DNA of 64,000 bases from Doryteuthis pealeii (Eukaryota; Mollusca; Cephalopoda; Myopsida; Loliginidae). Under the pieces are notes generated by a model. The model made no database searches. It had not been told where the DNA came from and saw only the letters and a list, made by a program, of their open reading frames with translations. The position numbers and the translations under genes were made by a program. The stretch covers positions 53,134,165-53,198,164 of the forward strand of contig CM042157.1 of the NCBI GenBank assembly GCA_023376005.1. Direction: 5' to 3'. Of this stretch, positions 41,089 to 53,644 are shown in pieces (position 1 is the first letter of the stretch; each line of letters begins with the position of its first letter).

Positions 41089-42824
41089 TAGGGACCAATC
41101 AGTTTAGGCCATCTTGAATAAAACAGAAATAAATATTTCCGAACTTTATCAAAAATCTCGTAAAAAAAAAGATCGTACAGGGTTGTTACAAAGAAAAATA
41201 GTTAATTCAAAGATCAAATTATCCGATTGGGAAAAATTACATCGTTATCTTAAAAAATAAACAAACCTATCCATATTACATGCGAAAGGGTAATTTTCAG
41301 GCCACAATTTAGACAGAAAAAAAAATACATATTATTACCCTCTTACGGTTATGCATCTAAGTACGGATGGGCGTAACGGACAAACTTTTTTAGCCAAATT
41401 TTTTCTATTAAAATGAATAAAATCTTTAAAAATTTTAAGATTAAATTTTTTCAAGTTTTTATTCATTTTAATAGTAAATTGTAATATTAAAATTTTTAAA
41501 GATTTTATTCATTTGAATAGAAAAAATTTGGCTAAAAAAGTTTTTTAGCCAAATTTTTTCTATTCAAATGAATAAAATCTTTAAAAATTTTAATATTACA
41601 ATTTACTATTAAAATGAATAAAAACTTGAAAAAATTTAATCTTAAAATTTTGCAGTGAAATAGACGTTAAAAAATGTCTTCGGTTTTAGTATTAATTCTT
41701 AAAATCGAAAATAAAATGAAAATTTGAATATTTTTTCTAAGAGAAAAACTGATAAAATAATCAATATTATTTTTATTCTAATTGGTTGTAAAAGTTAAAT
41801 AAAATAATTTTTTACGCTCAGAAAAACAAACTTTGGTTACTGAGAAGCGTCTCGTCTCTTTGTATAAAAACAAAACAAATATGTCAGTTTTGCTCTTCTG
41901 TATATTCTAAGAATCACAATTATTCAACAATAAAAATTACAAATTCTTTTAAAAATATTAATCGAGTTCGGATCGGAACAACTTTTAGTTCACCTGAATT
42001 CTAAAATTCATATTTTTAAATATCCGTGAAAAATTCGATTTTTTCACGCAGAAAAAAAAAAAAGAAATATTTAATTTATTTCTCGCAGAAAATAGAAATA
42101 TTTAAGCACACAAAAGATTGAAAATCTCTTAAAAATTAATTTCTTTAAAAAAATTTTTTTTTTTTTTTACAATTTCATAGAATATAATACATACCAATTA
42201 CAAAAGCAAAAAAAAGTTTTCAAATATTAATATTATGACATTTTTTTGCACTTTTTATTTCCGATTTCATCAATTTTTCCTAAAAAAACTACACCTCATA
42301 CATTCATAGAATTTCATTGATATAGTTATTCAGACTCTTATCTTTATAGAAAAAAATGTACAAAATTTTTCTGACACATCATTTTTTTTATCTCATAAAA
42401 TAAAATAGGAGGGAGGTGATAGACCTCGTAAAAAAATATTTCCCCTAATATATTTTAGAAAAAAACTATTTCAGATGTATTTACATCAAATGGTAAACAT
42501 TTATGGAAATTTTCGTGAAAATCAGATAATTAATTGATTTTTCATAGAATTAAAAAAAAAAAAACTCTTATCGTAACTTGTTTTTAGCTATGTTAAATTT
42601 CAGTTTGCACTGTTAACAGTGCAAAAATGAAAACATTGTTTTTCAATCATAATTTTCATTATTTCCTTAAGCTGAAAATTTTTTTTTAAATCATCAGGAG
42701 TTTATTTAATGTTTTTTCTTTCGAATGGAAATTTTTTTTCAAGAAAATATTAATTTTTCTGCAAGTTTCTTAGTGTTAAATATTGGGGGGTTTAAATTTC
42801 ACAGGGTAAAATTGGTGGTACCTA
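41089..42824. mobile_element. hAT-like element (TAGGTACCACC family), inverted, 1736 bp, with a giant palindrome
   Basis: Starts TAGGGACCAATCAG and ends AATTGGTGGTACCTA. Flanking 8-mers are TTGATTAA (41081-41088) and TTGATTTT (42825-42832), 6 of 8 identical. Collinear in reverse with 21169-22724 except for the inverted duplication at 41429-41651. Confidence 0.8.
41429..41651. repeat. 223-bp perfect palindrome, 111-bp arms with one central base
   Basis: Checked base by base: 41429-41539 is the exact complement of 41541-41651 around G41540. Related elements have this stretch once in single orientation (for example 22395-22425), so it is a secondary inverted duplication. Confidence 0.95.
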
Positions 42825-42832
42825 TTGATTTT

Positions 42833-43392
42833 TATATATTAGAATTTAAAAAAATGATATATTTAAAGTTATCTAACGTATAGAATTTTTACGAAAAAAT
42901 TATTTACAAATTGTCACAATCTCATTCAACACTAAATTTGAAAAGGTTTGCGTGTTTGACTTTATCTGTTTTATGTTTGCACATGTCTGACATTTGAATG
43001 ATCTGTTTACATTTTTTACGTTGTCGGCTGTTGTATAGGGACCTCCAATTTGATGTGTAAAATTACCCCCCTCCCCACATATTTAACATAATGAAACTTG
43101 AATAAGGGTTAAAATTATCTTCAAAGTTTCTGAACCATTCAAAAGAAGAAATATTAAAAAGACTCCTGATGATTATTAAAAATATTTTTCAGCTTCTGAA
43201 AATAATGAACAAAAACAATGTTTACATTTTAAAACCATTGAATCAATTGATTTTTAATGTGTAGTTATATATCTACAAAAAAAAAAAAAAAAAAAAAAAA
43301 TTATGAAAAATCAAGTCAAATTTTCATGATAATTTTTATACTTATTCATCTTTAATGAATCTATATTCAAAATTTTTCTAAAATATATTAGA

Positions 43393-43431
<39 letters not shown>

Positions 43432-43775
43432 TTACTAGGTCTAAGGGGTTGTATTGATTTTGTAAAATACGTCTATGACATCAAAATTGGCAGATCCTAG
43501 TTATATGTGAGGTCATTTCCTCTACCCTAAAATGGTCAAATATTTTACCATAAATGATTAATTTTAATTTTTTCAGCATTCATTTTGTTGATATCTAATA
43601 TATTATATTTTAAATCAAAATATGTACATTGTACTGACATGAAACCACTCCGAAAAGAAAAATTAATCTCTCCTAAAAGAAAGAAAAAAAAAAAGAAAGA
43701 AATATACCTTTTTATAAAGAATTTTGAATGTGCTTAAAAGTTAAATATTAAATTACAGTACTGATTTTGGTATAA
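42833..43775. repeat. AT-rich repeat remnants
   Basis: Shares segments with 62440-62560 and 35450-35600, and an end (complement of GATCTGCCAATTTTGATGTC at about 43475-43496) seen again near 61460-61480. (AT)n at 43393-43428. No gene. Confidence 0.55.
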
Positions 43776-43785
43776 ATGCAGAATA

Positions 43786-43953
43786 GCACGCAAGAGATAA
43801 TATCATTAGATTTACATTTTATGTATAAATAGCATTAGATTATGGAAACTCCCGAAGTAACCTAACCCTAACCTTTGCGTCTCAAACGTTTCAGTATTTC
43901 TATGAAATGTAATACATACTATATGTAATCTAATGACATCATCTCTTGCGTGC
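43786..43953. mobile_element. TA-flanked MITE, 168 bp
   Basis: Inverted termini GCACGCAAGAGATAATATCA and the complement of GCACGCAAGAGATGATGTCA, with TA on both sides, typical of Tc1/mariner-derived MITEs. It contains CTAACCCTAACC (43863-43874), a two-unit telomere-like motif. Confidence 0.75.
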
Positions 43954-44472
43954 TAACTATATTACTATCCTGATTTTATTTGTATATTTAATATAAAAAA
44001 AAATTAATATATGTATGTATAGATAAAATGATATGAAAAAAAAAAAACAAACCCACAGATGTTTTTTAATTGAATTTATTTTTACAACTTTTGCATTGCT
44101 AATATTGCCAATATTTTGATTTCATCAAAAAATCTTCAGAGCATAATGGTAATTGTGACTGTTTTAAGATATAATTGTTTTAAAATGGATTCTTCAAGTG
44201 AGAAACAGAATATTCTAAATTTAAACATCTGTGTTTTTTCATACCATTTTATCTATACATATACCGTCGGATTCATTTCCTTACTCTTAACTAATATATT
44301 ATATATATATATATATATATATTCAAATCCTAAGTTTTAAATATCTTCCCAGATATAAATAAAAATCTTCATTATTTTTGCACAAAATGCAAGGTCTGGT
44401 GATGTCATTAATTGTTTTATTTTGGTAGTTTCCTCCAAACATACATACATACACACCAACTGTCCTTTATAT
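43954..44472. other. AT-rich sequence, no gene seen
   Basis: (TA)n at 44296-44322; no supported feature. Confidence 0.6.
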
Positions 44473-44480
44473 ATGTATAG

Positions 44481-45539
44481 TAGGTACCACCAATTTTCCC
44501 TGTGAAATTTACTCAGCCCTATATTTAACACAATGAAACTTGCATAAATCTCGAAAATTTTTTGTCCATTCGAAATAAGAAACATTAAAAAAAAAAACTC
44601 ATGATTTCTAAAAAATTTTTCAGCTTACGGAAATAATGAATGAAAAACAACGTTTACATTTTTGCACCGTTAAATCAATTGAAATTTAATGTAGTCAAAA
44701 GCAAGTTATGACTAGAGGATTTTTCTAAATTTCTATGAAAAATCAATTAATGGTCTGATTTTCCTGAAAATTTCCCTAATTACTTACCTTTTGATAAAAA
44801 TATGTCTGAAAGTTTTTTTCCTAAAATATATTGGGGAAATTTTTTTAACAAGGTATATCCCCCCCCCCCCCCCATTTTATGAAATATGAAAAAATGAACT
44901 GAAAAAAAAAAAAAAAAAAAAAAAAGGATTTTTCCTTTTTTTTTTATAAAGATAAGAGTCTGAATAATTATATCAGAAGATTTTTTAGAAGTTTCTATGC
45001 AAGAGTTTTTTTTTTTAACATGAATACAGAATTTTGCTAAAAAAATATCAATAAAGAAACTGTTGTAAAAAAAAAATAAATAAAAAAAAAGGGACTGTTT
45101 TACTTATTTTTCAAGATAACGGTGAGTAAGTTTTCCCCAATCAGATAATTTTTTGAATTAACTGTTTTTCTATGTAACAACTCTTTATGTTCGTTATTTC
45201 TTTTTTGCGAGATTTAAAAAAATAAAAAAAGTTCAAAAATATTTACGTTTCTTCCTTCAATATGGCCTAAACTGATCACGTGACGCATTTTTTTAGCTCA
45301 GCCGGTAGAGCACTCGGCTAGGAATCGCAAGGTTCCTGGTTCGATACCGGACCTCAACAACTCAGCATATGAGTAGCACAGGCATCTGTGTGGTAAAGTA
45401 GGGAGCCGATGGTAGGTGTGGTGTTCCACCTCAGATGGATAAACAATCTCCTTGGTCTAGCGCTACTGAAAAGGGGATAGACTCCCGCGTTGTCTGGCTG
45501 ATACCGACATTAGGCCACCCCGTCGACTTTACTTACTTA
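44481..45539. mobile_element. hAT-like element (TAGGTACCACC family) whose right end is replaced by a tRNA-like SINE
   Basis: Starts TAGGTACCACCAATTTTCC at 44481 and runs to ACTGATCACGTGACGCATTTT (45269-45289), just short of the usual terminus, then passes into the SINE at 45291-45539. Flanking 8-mers are ATGTATAG (44473-44480) and ATGTGTAG (45540-45547), 7 of 8 identical, as if the composite had moved as one unit. Confidence 0.6.
45291..45539 (+). repeat. tRNA-derived SINE (third family)
   Basis: A box TAGCTCAGCCGGTAGAGCA (45295-45313) and B box GGTTCGATACC (45339-45349) with a body of GC-normal sequence ending ACTTTACTTACTTA. The anticodon stem does not pair properly, so this is a SINE head and not a tRNA gene. 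Confidence 0.8.
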
Positions 45540-45547
45540 ATGTGTAG

Positions 45548-46464
45548 ATAGAGAAATAGATAGATGTATCAAAAAAATTAATTAAAATCCAATAATCAAT
45601 TTTTGGTGGAGCTTTAAAATGGAGGTGTTTTTCACACAAATTAAGTAAACAGTTTTGAACAAAAAGGTGTCAACAAATGTGTTTTGTGTATGTTATGAAA
45701 GAAAAAAAGAAAAAAACAAGGAAGAGAAAAACTTCTATAAAAATTCATTTTAATGTAACAAATTATTGTATTGTGCCATTTATAAGATTGGATAGAGAAC
45801 ATTTTGATATAAAAATTGTTTCCAATAAAAAAATCTTTTGTGGTTTGACCCTCTCAAGTCTTCATACCAAAAAATTACATCAAAACATATGTGGCAGGGA
45901 CAGGGGGCTCATTTATGAGTAAAGAAATTAATTTAAGAGGACATTTACTTTAAGAATATCTTGGTAATTGAAATTACTGTTATATCATTCAATATTAATA
46001 GCTTGGAATTGTACAATAGGCATTAAAATGTGAGAGTTGAGTTGACTGATTTTTTAATACAAAGAAAAGAAACAAAGTCATGTCATTGGTAAGTAATGGT
46101 TGACTTTTATGATTGTCAGTGAAGCAGAATTTGACTCAATGTCATCAATAACCCTACAGACATCACTAAACAGGCTGAATAAGAAATGCAGACACACAAC
46201 ATAAAAGATAGTACCCCCTTCCTGCAAGTTTTTGTAATAAAGAAAATGGTTGTCATAAATGAATCCCTTATAGAAAATAAATTCTTGACAACATTAGCAG
46301 CAAGTTATAAAATGAAATGATGTTGCATCAAGAAGGGAAAAAAAGCCAATCCAAAGACTTAACAAATATAAGTAGAAGAATAGATATGTTTTGTGATGTT
46401 CCATAAGATCACACACACACTAATATATGTATATATACACACACACACACACACACAAAAGAAA

Positions 46465-46560
<96 letters not shown>

Positions 46561-47737
46561 AATTCAAGAATATTATTGAAAAGGAATTGTCCAACAGGTA
46601 TTGATATCAATTCAGAGATTTCTATTAAGATTCTGTATATAAATTAAAAGGAAATATTTGATTGTATATTACTTGCACAAGTAGAACACATTGCTCATAG
46701 AAAAGTTAATTTACTCATGATTTCAGGTAAAAAGCTTTTGAAAAGCTAAAAATATTATATACTGTGTTGATTAATATCCTTTGACTGACAAAAATATTTC
46801 TTTTTGATAAATTGCATCATACTACTGACTTTTCTTTTTACTTGGATTCATAATGAGAATATATACTTTATCTAAAACTTGGTTACATCAAGAGTCTAAA
46901 GTTAGGATCATGAACTGTTATAAAGGCAAAAAATATATAACATTTTAGTGAACACTTGTAAAATCTTTCTGATAAAAAAATTAGCATGCTTATGCATGTG
47001 ATTAATTTTGGAAGGAAAATAGATTTTCCAGATATTTTTCAAAATGCTTTTTATAATTTTAATTTGGAAGTAAGTTTAATGACTTTTCAAAGTCAATGTT
47101 GAAAGGCAAAAGGAAAGTTTGCTATACAAGACAACTGTACCAAAATACTTTTATTGTCTTTCTTGAAATAAAACACAAGGGTAGATCATTAAAATGGCTC
47201 CAAATTTTAGAAACACAAGAGATTGCATCTTGGCCTTCTCAAAAAATATAACAAAAACAAAACACAATCATACTTTCACTATATGTTATTAGGGTCTAGC
47301 AATGATAAAAGTTTTAAAATAGTGTATACCAATAAGTCCTATGACTGACTTCTTATCTTTATACCTGGCTTGCTTTCCTCAAAGTTAAATTGTGCAATAA
47401 CCAATGTAAATATTGATTTTTACCCAAAATTCTTCAACAGAATATCTAATCCTTAACAGTGTTGTTAAAAAAAATTCTTTTCACTTGATGTGCCAACATT
47501 TGCTTGGTGATTTAGAAGAAAAGAATTTTAACTTATTTCATTTTAATTAAGACTAACATTAAAAATACAATTGGGGGGGAACAATATGGTTGTACATTGA
47601 TAGTAGACAGGTTTTCCAAATTTCTTCAGGTAACAATGTCTGGGTCAATTGCTTAGTGCACATGTACTTTAATTCTAGGTTAACCTCACCTTTTCATTTG
47701 GGTTTACTTTGCTTACTGAAGATCATCAAGAAATACC
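45548..47737. other. AT-rich intergenic DNA with a compound microsatellite
   Basis: 46437-46556 is (CA)n, then (GAAA)n, then (GA)n. The K/R-rich frame at 45677-45922 has no recognised similarity. No other feature is seen. Confidence 0.65.
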
Positions 47738-47873
47738 AAAATAAAATTATATTCAGAAAAAAAAAAAAAAAGAAAAATTTTAAAAATTCCCTCAAATTGT
47801 TCTTATATATAAGAACAATTTGAGGGAATTTTTAAAACTTTTCTTTTTTTTTCCTGAATATAATTTTATTTTA
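47738..47873. repeat. Long inverted repeat, about 65-bp arms with a TATATA centre
   Basis: The left arm runs from AAAATAAAATTATATTCAG to AATTGTTCTTA and the right arm is its near-exact complement, ending at 47873 where a SINE starts. Small length differences lie in the A/T runs. Confidence 0.9.
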
Positions 47874-48149
47874 CCAACCCCTCCGCACAAGCAGGATGTG
47901 ACAAGGTCAATTTCTTAAGCGGAGTTCAACAGGTTTGAATTCAGAGTTTCCTTCTAGACCGGTTGCCTAACCAAGGTTAAAGAGTCCAGTCTGCCCTACT
48001 ATTTACCCATAGCTGGAGGGAGAGTAGGATTCATACCTTTCCCAAGGGTATTAGCGCTAAGGAAAATGCAATTACCACATCCAGGATTTGAACTTGGGGA
48101 GGTGAGTCCATTTCCCATGACTTTAACCATTACACCACGCGCTTCCAAT
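47874..48149 (-). repeat. tRNA-derived SINE, minus orientation
   Basis: Shares CTGCCCTACTATTTACCCAT and AGCTGGAGGGAGAG with the other copies. B box (complement of GTTCAAATCC) near 48083-48095 and A-box complement TAACCATTACACCA near 48123-48136. Confidence 0.85.
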
Positions 48150-48499
48150 ATATATATATATATATACACACACACATACATACACACACAAACAAACAGA
48201 TGCTGATCGGGGCATCCTTTGCCCCGACTCATAAAAATCTAAAAGGATGCAGGGAATATCCATGCATCCCAGTGCTTTTTTTCTTCCACCATTTTCAGCT
48301 AACTGTAAATACATTTCAATATTTTCTTGGAAACTAATTACACTGTATGGGATATAAGGTAGGTGTTAGATGGCTTTAGTTGCTCATAAATAAAAATTCT
48401 ACAATTTATTAAGAAACTTTAATTGGGATCCATCAAATTTCCCAGGGACTCATTCAAATCAAATCTGTGCGTCCCAGGATGTACAAAATTAAAAAGCAT

Positions 48500-48574
<75 letters not shown>
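48150..48574. other. AT-rich sequence with microsatellites
   Basis: (TA)n-(CA)n at 48149-48180 and a (TA)n tract at 48510-48571. No gene. Confidence 0.65.
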
Positions 48575-48884
48575 CCCAGTTAAACTTTGTTTTATTTGAG
48601 GTTATTCTTATTTAATCGCATTAGTTATACAGAGCTCTGTAAATAGAGTTAAAATTTTTTTTGAATTATGAAAATATCTCCAGTGGCTCAAAAGTTATGA
48701 GAATTTAAAGCCCCGAAAAAGTAAACATGATTTTGCTAAAAAAATGTCAAATCATAAACCAATTCAAAACAAAAAAAAATTCAGTAATTTCTGCACCATT
48801 TCTTTGTTTTTAGAGTGATTTTGATAAAACTTGGAATTCTTATGTAAAATTACATGTTCTTTCTGATCATGGAGTAATTAATGT
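48575..48884 (+). repeat. Dispersed repeat shared with 51640-51990
   Basis: Shares CAAAAGTTATGAGAATTTAA, AAAGCCCCGAAA and ATGTTCTTTCTGATCATG with the second copy. Family unknown. Confidence 0.65.
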
Positions 48885-49008
48885 GTCAGTACACCACTAT
48901 TATGATACTACTGACCACAGCAGTTACCTTCCATGGCTCGAACTGCACTAGTCATGTGACAAACAAGCATATACCAAAATACTGCAAAACTTTTGACTTA
49001 CCCCAGTA
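48885..49008 (-). mobile_element. 3' fragment of the mariner element seen at 8156 and 56604
   Basis: Shares TGTCAGTACACCA, GCAGTTACCTTCCATGG and the terminal ACCAAAATACTGCAAAACTT. Only the end and no coding part remain. Confidence 0.7.
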
Positions 49009-50589
49009 CTATTTAACATTAGTATTAATGGATACACATTAAACAATGTATTTTTTTTTTTTTTTTTAAGTTTTTATTTTTAGTAAGACTGAAGAAAGTG
49101 ACATTTATATTTGTATGTCTACCTACTAAATAGTTATTTTCTAAGCTTAGCTTGGCACAAAGCCAAAAGTATGGGACATTCAGTGAAAATCAAACTCACT
49201 AACAATGGCTTATGAATCTAGCTCAATAACAATTACATCAAGCAAATTGCCTAATGTGTGCTTACTGGAATAGATGAAAAAGAAGAAAATTGTTAAGCAT
49301 TGCATCAAAAAGTTATAATATATAGAATTTATGAGGCTTGAACATAAATTTTTCTCATGGGAAAAGGTGGTCTCAAGAAGATATCTTGAACAATAATCAG
49401 CAGGAAGCTGAATGTTGATGCAACGTGTAACTAACTGTACAGAATTTAAATTTCCAAATTAAAGGGAAAAAATTATCTCACTAGAATAATTATTTATATT
49501 AAACATTACTAATTAGGTTTACACATAGTTTTTCAAGATGGGTGTAAAATAATTACGTAACTGTTGCTCAGGCTGCCAAAGAGTTAAATAAACTGTCAAT
49601 CGATGTTGCTCTATGTAAGGTATTTTCCTATTGGCTGCTAGTTGACCAATTCAACGTTAATGTTAAGAGGCTCCATTGCATGCATAGCTGTAGGATTCTT
49701 GCAGAATTCCTATGATTTGCATGTCATTACATGATATAATATAGACAATTGCTGATCAAATTATCATGTTCTGTTTGTTTTAGTTATGATTAATTGACTA
49801 GTTTAAACATGCATCAATTTAGCAAATTTTCTAAAAATAATTTGCCCACTCTGTAAGGATTAAAAAAATTATCTGCCTATAAAAGGGTTAAGAGTAACAA
49901 TCCAAACAAAAAAAAATAAATGTTCAATATGATAATCTCACCTAAAAAATATTTCTAGACAAAACAAATTTCTCAAAGAACATTAACTTTTTTTTAATAT
50001 AAAACATTAATGGCAAATCATTTGTTATATGAATTTAACAATTACCATTTGTACAGGTTAAGGTATAAATGTTTAAGTGACAACAAAATTTGTAAACATA
50101 TTGTTTAGGAGAATAAAATTTAATTGTTAGCAAACTAAGAGTCTTAATAAGTTTTGAAAATTCAGAAATATTTCATTTCTGAGTCATTTAATTTGTTTTA
50201 CCTTCTTATATATATATATATATATTAAAAAAAAAGAAAAAAAAAAAAAAAAGAGGAAAAGTTCACTGTATACAATTCACCTGGATCTTAAACAATGCAG
50301 AAAAACAAAGTAAATTCATAACTACATTGTTTGAAAATGCCATCAGGGTATCTAAAAACTTTTTACATTTACCAGTTGACAGTCTCAGTAGAAAGGAATT
50401 GTTTTCTTGATTTCTTATTTGAAATAGATAGTTAATAATTATCTGAAGTAGCAAATGGGTGTATATTTATCAAATATATGATTTAGTAAGAGTATTATAA
50501 ATTTTTAGTTTTTTTTTATTATACTACAGATGACCTATTACTTTAGTTGTAAAAGAAAAGAGACTTATTCTGTAACCTGGTTTGGACTA
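49009..50589. other. AT-rich intergenic DNA, no gene seen
   Basis: Poly-T at 49052-49068 and poly-A/G at 50227-50256. No supported coding or repeat feature. Confidence 0.6.
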
Positions 50590-50887
50590 GAGTGTGCTAA
50601 TCATGTAAGGGCTTGGGCAGGAATAGCCTGGTGGAACCCATCCCTCTTCAGGTCTACAATTGGTTTGAATTGAGTTTTCCATCTCAGAGACCAGTCGCCA
50701 TACCCAGGTTAAAGAGGCCAGTCTTCTCTACTATTTACCCATAGCTGGGGGGAGAATAAATTGATTCTTACCTTTCTCAAGGATATTAGCGCTATTTGTG
50801 AAATAAAATGAGCCTTGTTCAGGATTTGAACTCTGGCAGCCAAGTCTACTACCTACAATGCTAACCATTACACCATGAGTGCCTTGT
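50590..50887 (-). repeat. tRNA-derived SINE, minus orientation
   Basis: Shares the CTACTATTTACCCATAGCTG block and ATATTAGCGCTA. B-box complement AGGATTTGAAC near 50821-50831 and A-box complement TAACCATTACACCATGAG near 50863-50880. Confidence 0.8.
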
Positions 50888-51639
50888 GGTTGTACAAAGT
50901 TTTATAACCACATTTCTGGAACACTCAACCATTGACATTTTTGTTTCCTTTTACTACTACATCTACTACTACTACTATTAGATTAAATTGAAGCCTATTC
51001 ATTTAGAAATCCCTTCAGAATAATATTAAAAAATGTATAAATATAATGATTGTTTTAATAAAAATATAGTTGAATAAACAAGGATATACATAAAAAGAAA
51101 ATATTGCTACTAGCAATGCAAATGATAATAGAATAAATAATTTACTATATGTAAAATATATCAAAAAGTTATTAGTGATTCACTTACGGGCTCCATTTAC
51201 AAATACCTTATGATTAACAGATGGCAGCATTGTCATCAATTGATAAAAGTCTACTGTTGCTCATATTCATTATTGAGAGAAAAAAGAAAAAAAAAAAAGA
51301 AAAAAAGAAGAAAAAAAAGAAAAAAAGAAGAAAAAAAGAAAAAAAGAAGAAAAAAAGAAAAAAAGAAGAAAAAAAAGAAAGAAAAAGTGCTATTATCATC
51401 TTTTGCTTTGATTACTCAGATATTCATTTGATTAAAGAACAAGTAATTATCAATCCATCTGAGTATGATAATAGACTTTCCTGATAGATCAGTGCAAACC
51501 TGTTCAATAAAACAAGTTTTATTTGAAAATAATCACATTTAGAAAGCAAATAAGTAGCAGAAGCTTAAGTCAAGGGTGGTTGATGGCAAGGAGTAGCAGA
51601 ATTGAATTAGTTGGTGATTTCTACAGTTTCAGTAGCATT
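50888..51639. other. AT-rich sequence with an A/G tract
   Basis: 51275-51387 is an imperfect (AAAAG)n/(AAG)n purine tract giving spurious K-rich frames. No gene. Confidence 0.65.
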
Positions 51640-52378
51640 CCCAGTTGATTTTTTTTATTTGAGGTTATTGTTGTTTAATCACATTAGTTATATAGAGCTG
51701 TGTAAATGGAGTTCAGAACCGTTTGAATTATGCAAATATCCCCAGTGGTTCAAAAGTTATGAGAATTTAAAGCCCCGAAATTGGGGGTACAAATGATTTT
51801 GTTTCAAAAATGTCAAATCACGGACCATTAAAAAAAAAAAAAAACAAAAAAAAAGAAAAGAAATTCAGTGATTTCTTCACCGTTTTATTTTTGGAGCAAT
51901 TTTGATAGAATTTGGTATTCTTATGTAAAATTGTATGTTCTTTCTGATCATGCACTCAAATTGTATGTTCTTTCTGATCATGCACTCAAATTGTATGTAT
52001 CTCTATGCTTTAACCCATTATTTAGAGAATAAGAGATACAGATAGCAGCGATTTCAAGAATATTGATAAAGATTACCTACTTTGATTTTGAAAAAAAAAC
52101 AGCGTGTAAAATTTATCCTAAAAAAACCAAAACAAACCGGTCATATTTTTGTTTTCAGCTGTTCGACCGAAAATACGGTTTTAACTCGCTGTAAAAATAA
52201 TTCAATTGATGAAAACCGATAAAAGTTACATATTTAGAAAGATTACTCTATTCTCTTTCCAACCATATAAATCTTTTTAAGATTGGTTAAGAAATACTCG
52301 AGAAATTGCAAATTGAACTGATTAAGGTCGCAAATTTTAAAATGTCAGCGTTTTTCAGCTAAATGCTTGTAATGCTAG
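51640..52378 (+). repeat. Longer copy of the 48575 repeat with a short internal tandem
   Basis: Contains two and a partial third copy of a 31-bp unit (TGTATGTTCTTTCTGATCAT plus GCACTCAAAT) at about 51933-52000. The end, TTTTTCAGCTAAATGCTTGT at 52348-52367, also occurs at 14236-14255. Confidence 0.6.
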
Positions 52379-53339
52379 TTTCAGTTAAAGAATGTATAAA
52401 GATGTATGTAAATATTACCAGATTTATAATAACAATAACCATCAAGTAAATGAAAAGGTAAAAACTATCTGGTATTGAGAGAATAGATTATGATTGATTG
52501 ATTGATTTTAACATGTCAATCTATGTAGGGTTATTTTATGCCTAGGTTAGGGAATCATATTCATTGTACATTTATATTTACATTTTTTGTATAGTTGTTT
52601 CTTAAGAATTATACAATATCATGTATTCCTATTTAATACTAATATGGTTTCAAGTATTCCTATCTAATACAAATTATTTTCAAACATAGCTGACAAGTAC
52701 TACTAGTCTGTCTAAGACATTTAAAAAAGATTCAAGTTAAATATAACTGCCACAGGACATAGGTAAAAAGTTGGCAATATATACCTTTTATTTAATTAGG
52801 ACAATTGAGAAATCAGGGTTAATATTTACTTTATATTGCTTTTTTATTCAATAAATAAGGGGAATTCTTTTGATTTTTTTCCCCAAAAATGTAAAAACTG
52901 CATGGTTTGGAATTGTTATATCCCCATCTCTTTAACTTAAATGGTAAATACGCATGCCTGTCTTGACATACATATATGAGTATGCCCATCTTGACATTGA
53001 CAGTCTGTATTGTAGGAGGGATACCCATTGTTGTATTCCTCATACTTAATCTTATGTATACCCATGGTCATATACATCTTAATCTTATCTAGTTTATATT
53101 TCGTCTGTAGCTTGGTCTGATATTTCTTTTTACTTTTGAGTAGCAGCTTTCTTATTTGCTTCATGGCTTGATCTGAGTAGCTTTCTGTCTATTGGTCTGG
53201 TTCTGACTGTCTTATTAACTGGTGTCTTCTTAACTTCTTAAGATCTCCTTCTTAAGATGCTGTCAAAATGCTTTAACAGATGTCTGTCATCCAATTTTTG
53301 GTGTCTGAAATTTACAGAAGAATGTGTGATCTGTTTGGA
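52379..53339. other. AT-rich intergenic DNA, no gene seen
   Basis: No recognisable protein, RNA or repeat feature. Confidence 0.6.
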
Positions 53340-53644
53340 GAAGCATGTTTTAGTGAAAAAAAAAAAAAAAAAAATGTTTACCATTGAACTAAACATGGGT
53401 TTACCACTATGAGCCAGAGTTGAAAAGACACTCCACAGAGTGGAAACACACCGACTCTCCAGTAAAGAAAAAGTTCCAGGTGCAGCAAAGAAGGTCATGC
53501 TGGTACATTTCTGGGATATAAAAGAACCAATCACTACTGATTTTCTTGAAAAAAAAAAAAAAAAAAAAAAAATGCAACTGTAAACAGAGCTTCATATTGC
53601 CAACTCCTTAGGAAAAATTCAACTTATCTATTGGATGACTCTTG
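53340..53644 (+). pseudogene. Mariner transposase catalytic-region remnant
   Basis: Frames joined give TWVYHYEPELKRHSTEW (about 53389-53445), SPVKKKFQVQ, then KVMLVHFWDIKEPITTDF (about 53489-53545), the signature surrounding the middle catalytic Asp of mariner (DD34D) transposases. It then ends in CAATAG-containing terminal sequence followed by TA (53645-53646). Frameshifts and a stop in place of the first catalytic Asp region (LN*TWVY) show it is dead. Confidence 0.85.

Noticed and set aside
45291..45365. Possible tRNA gene
   Set aside because: A and B boxes are present, but the acceptor and anticodon stems do not pair and a SINE body follows.
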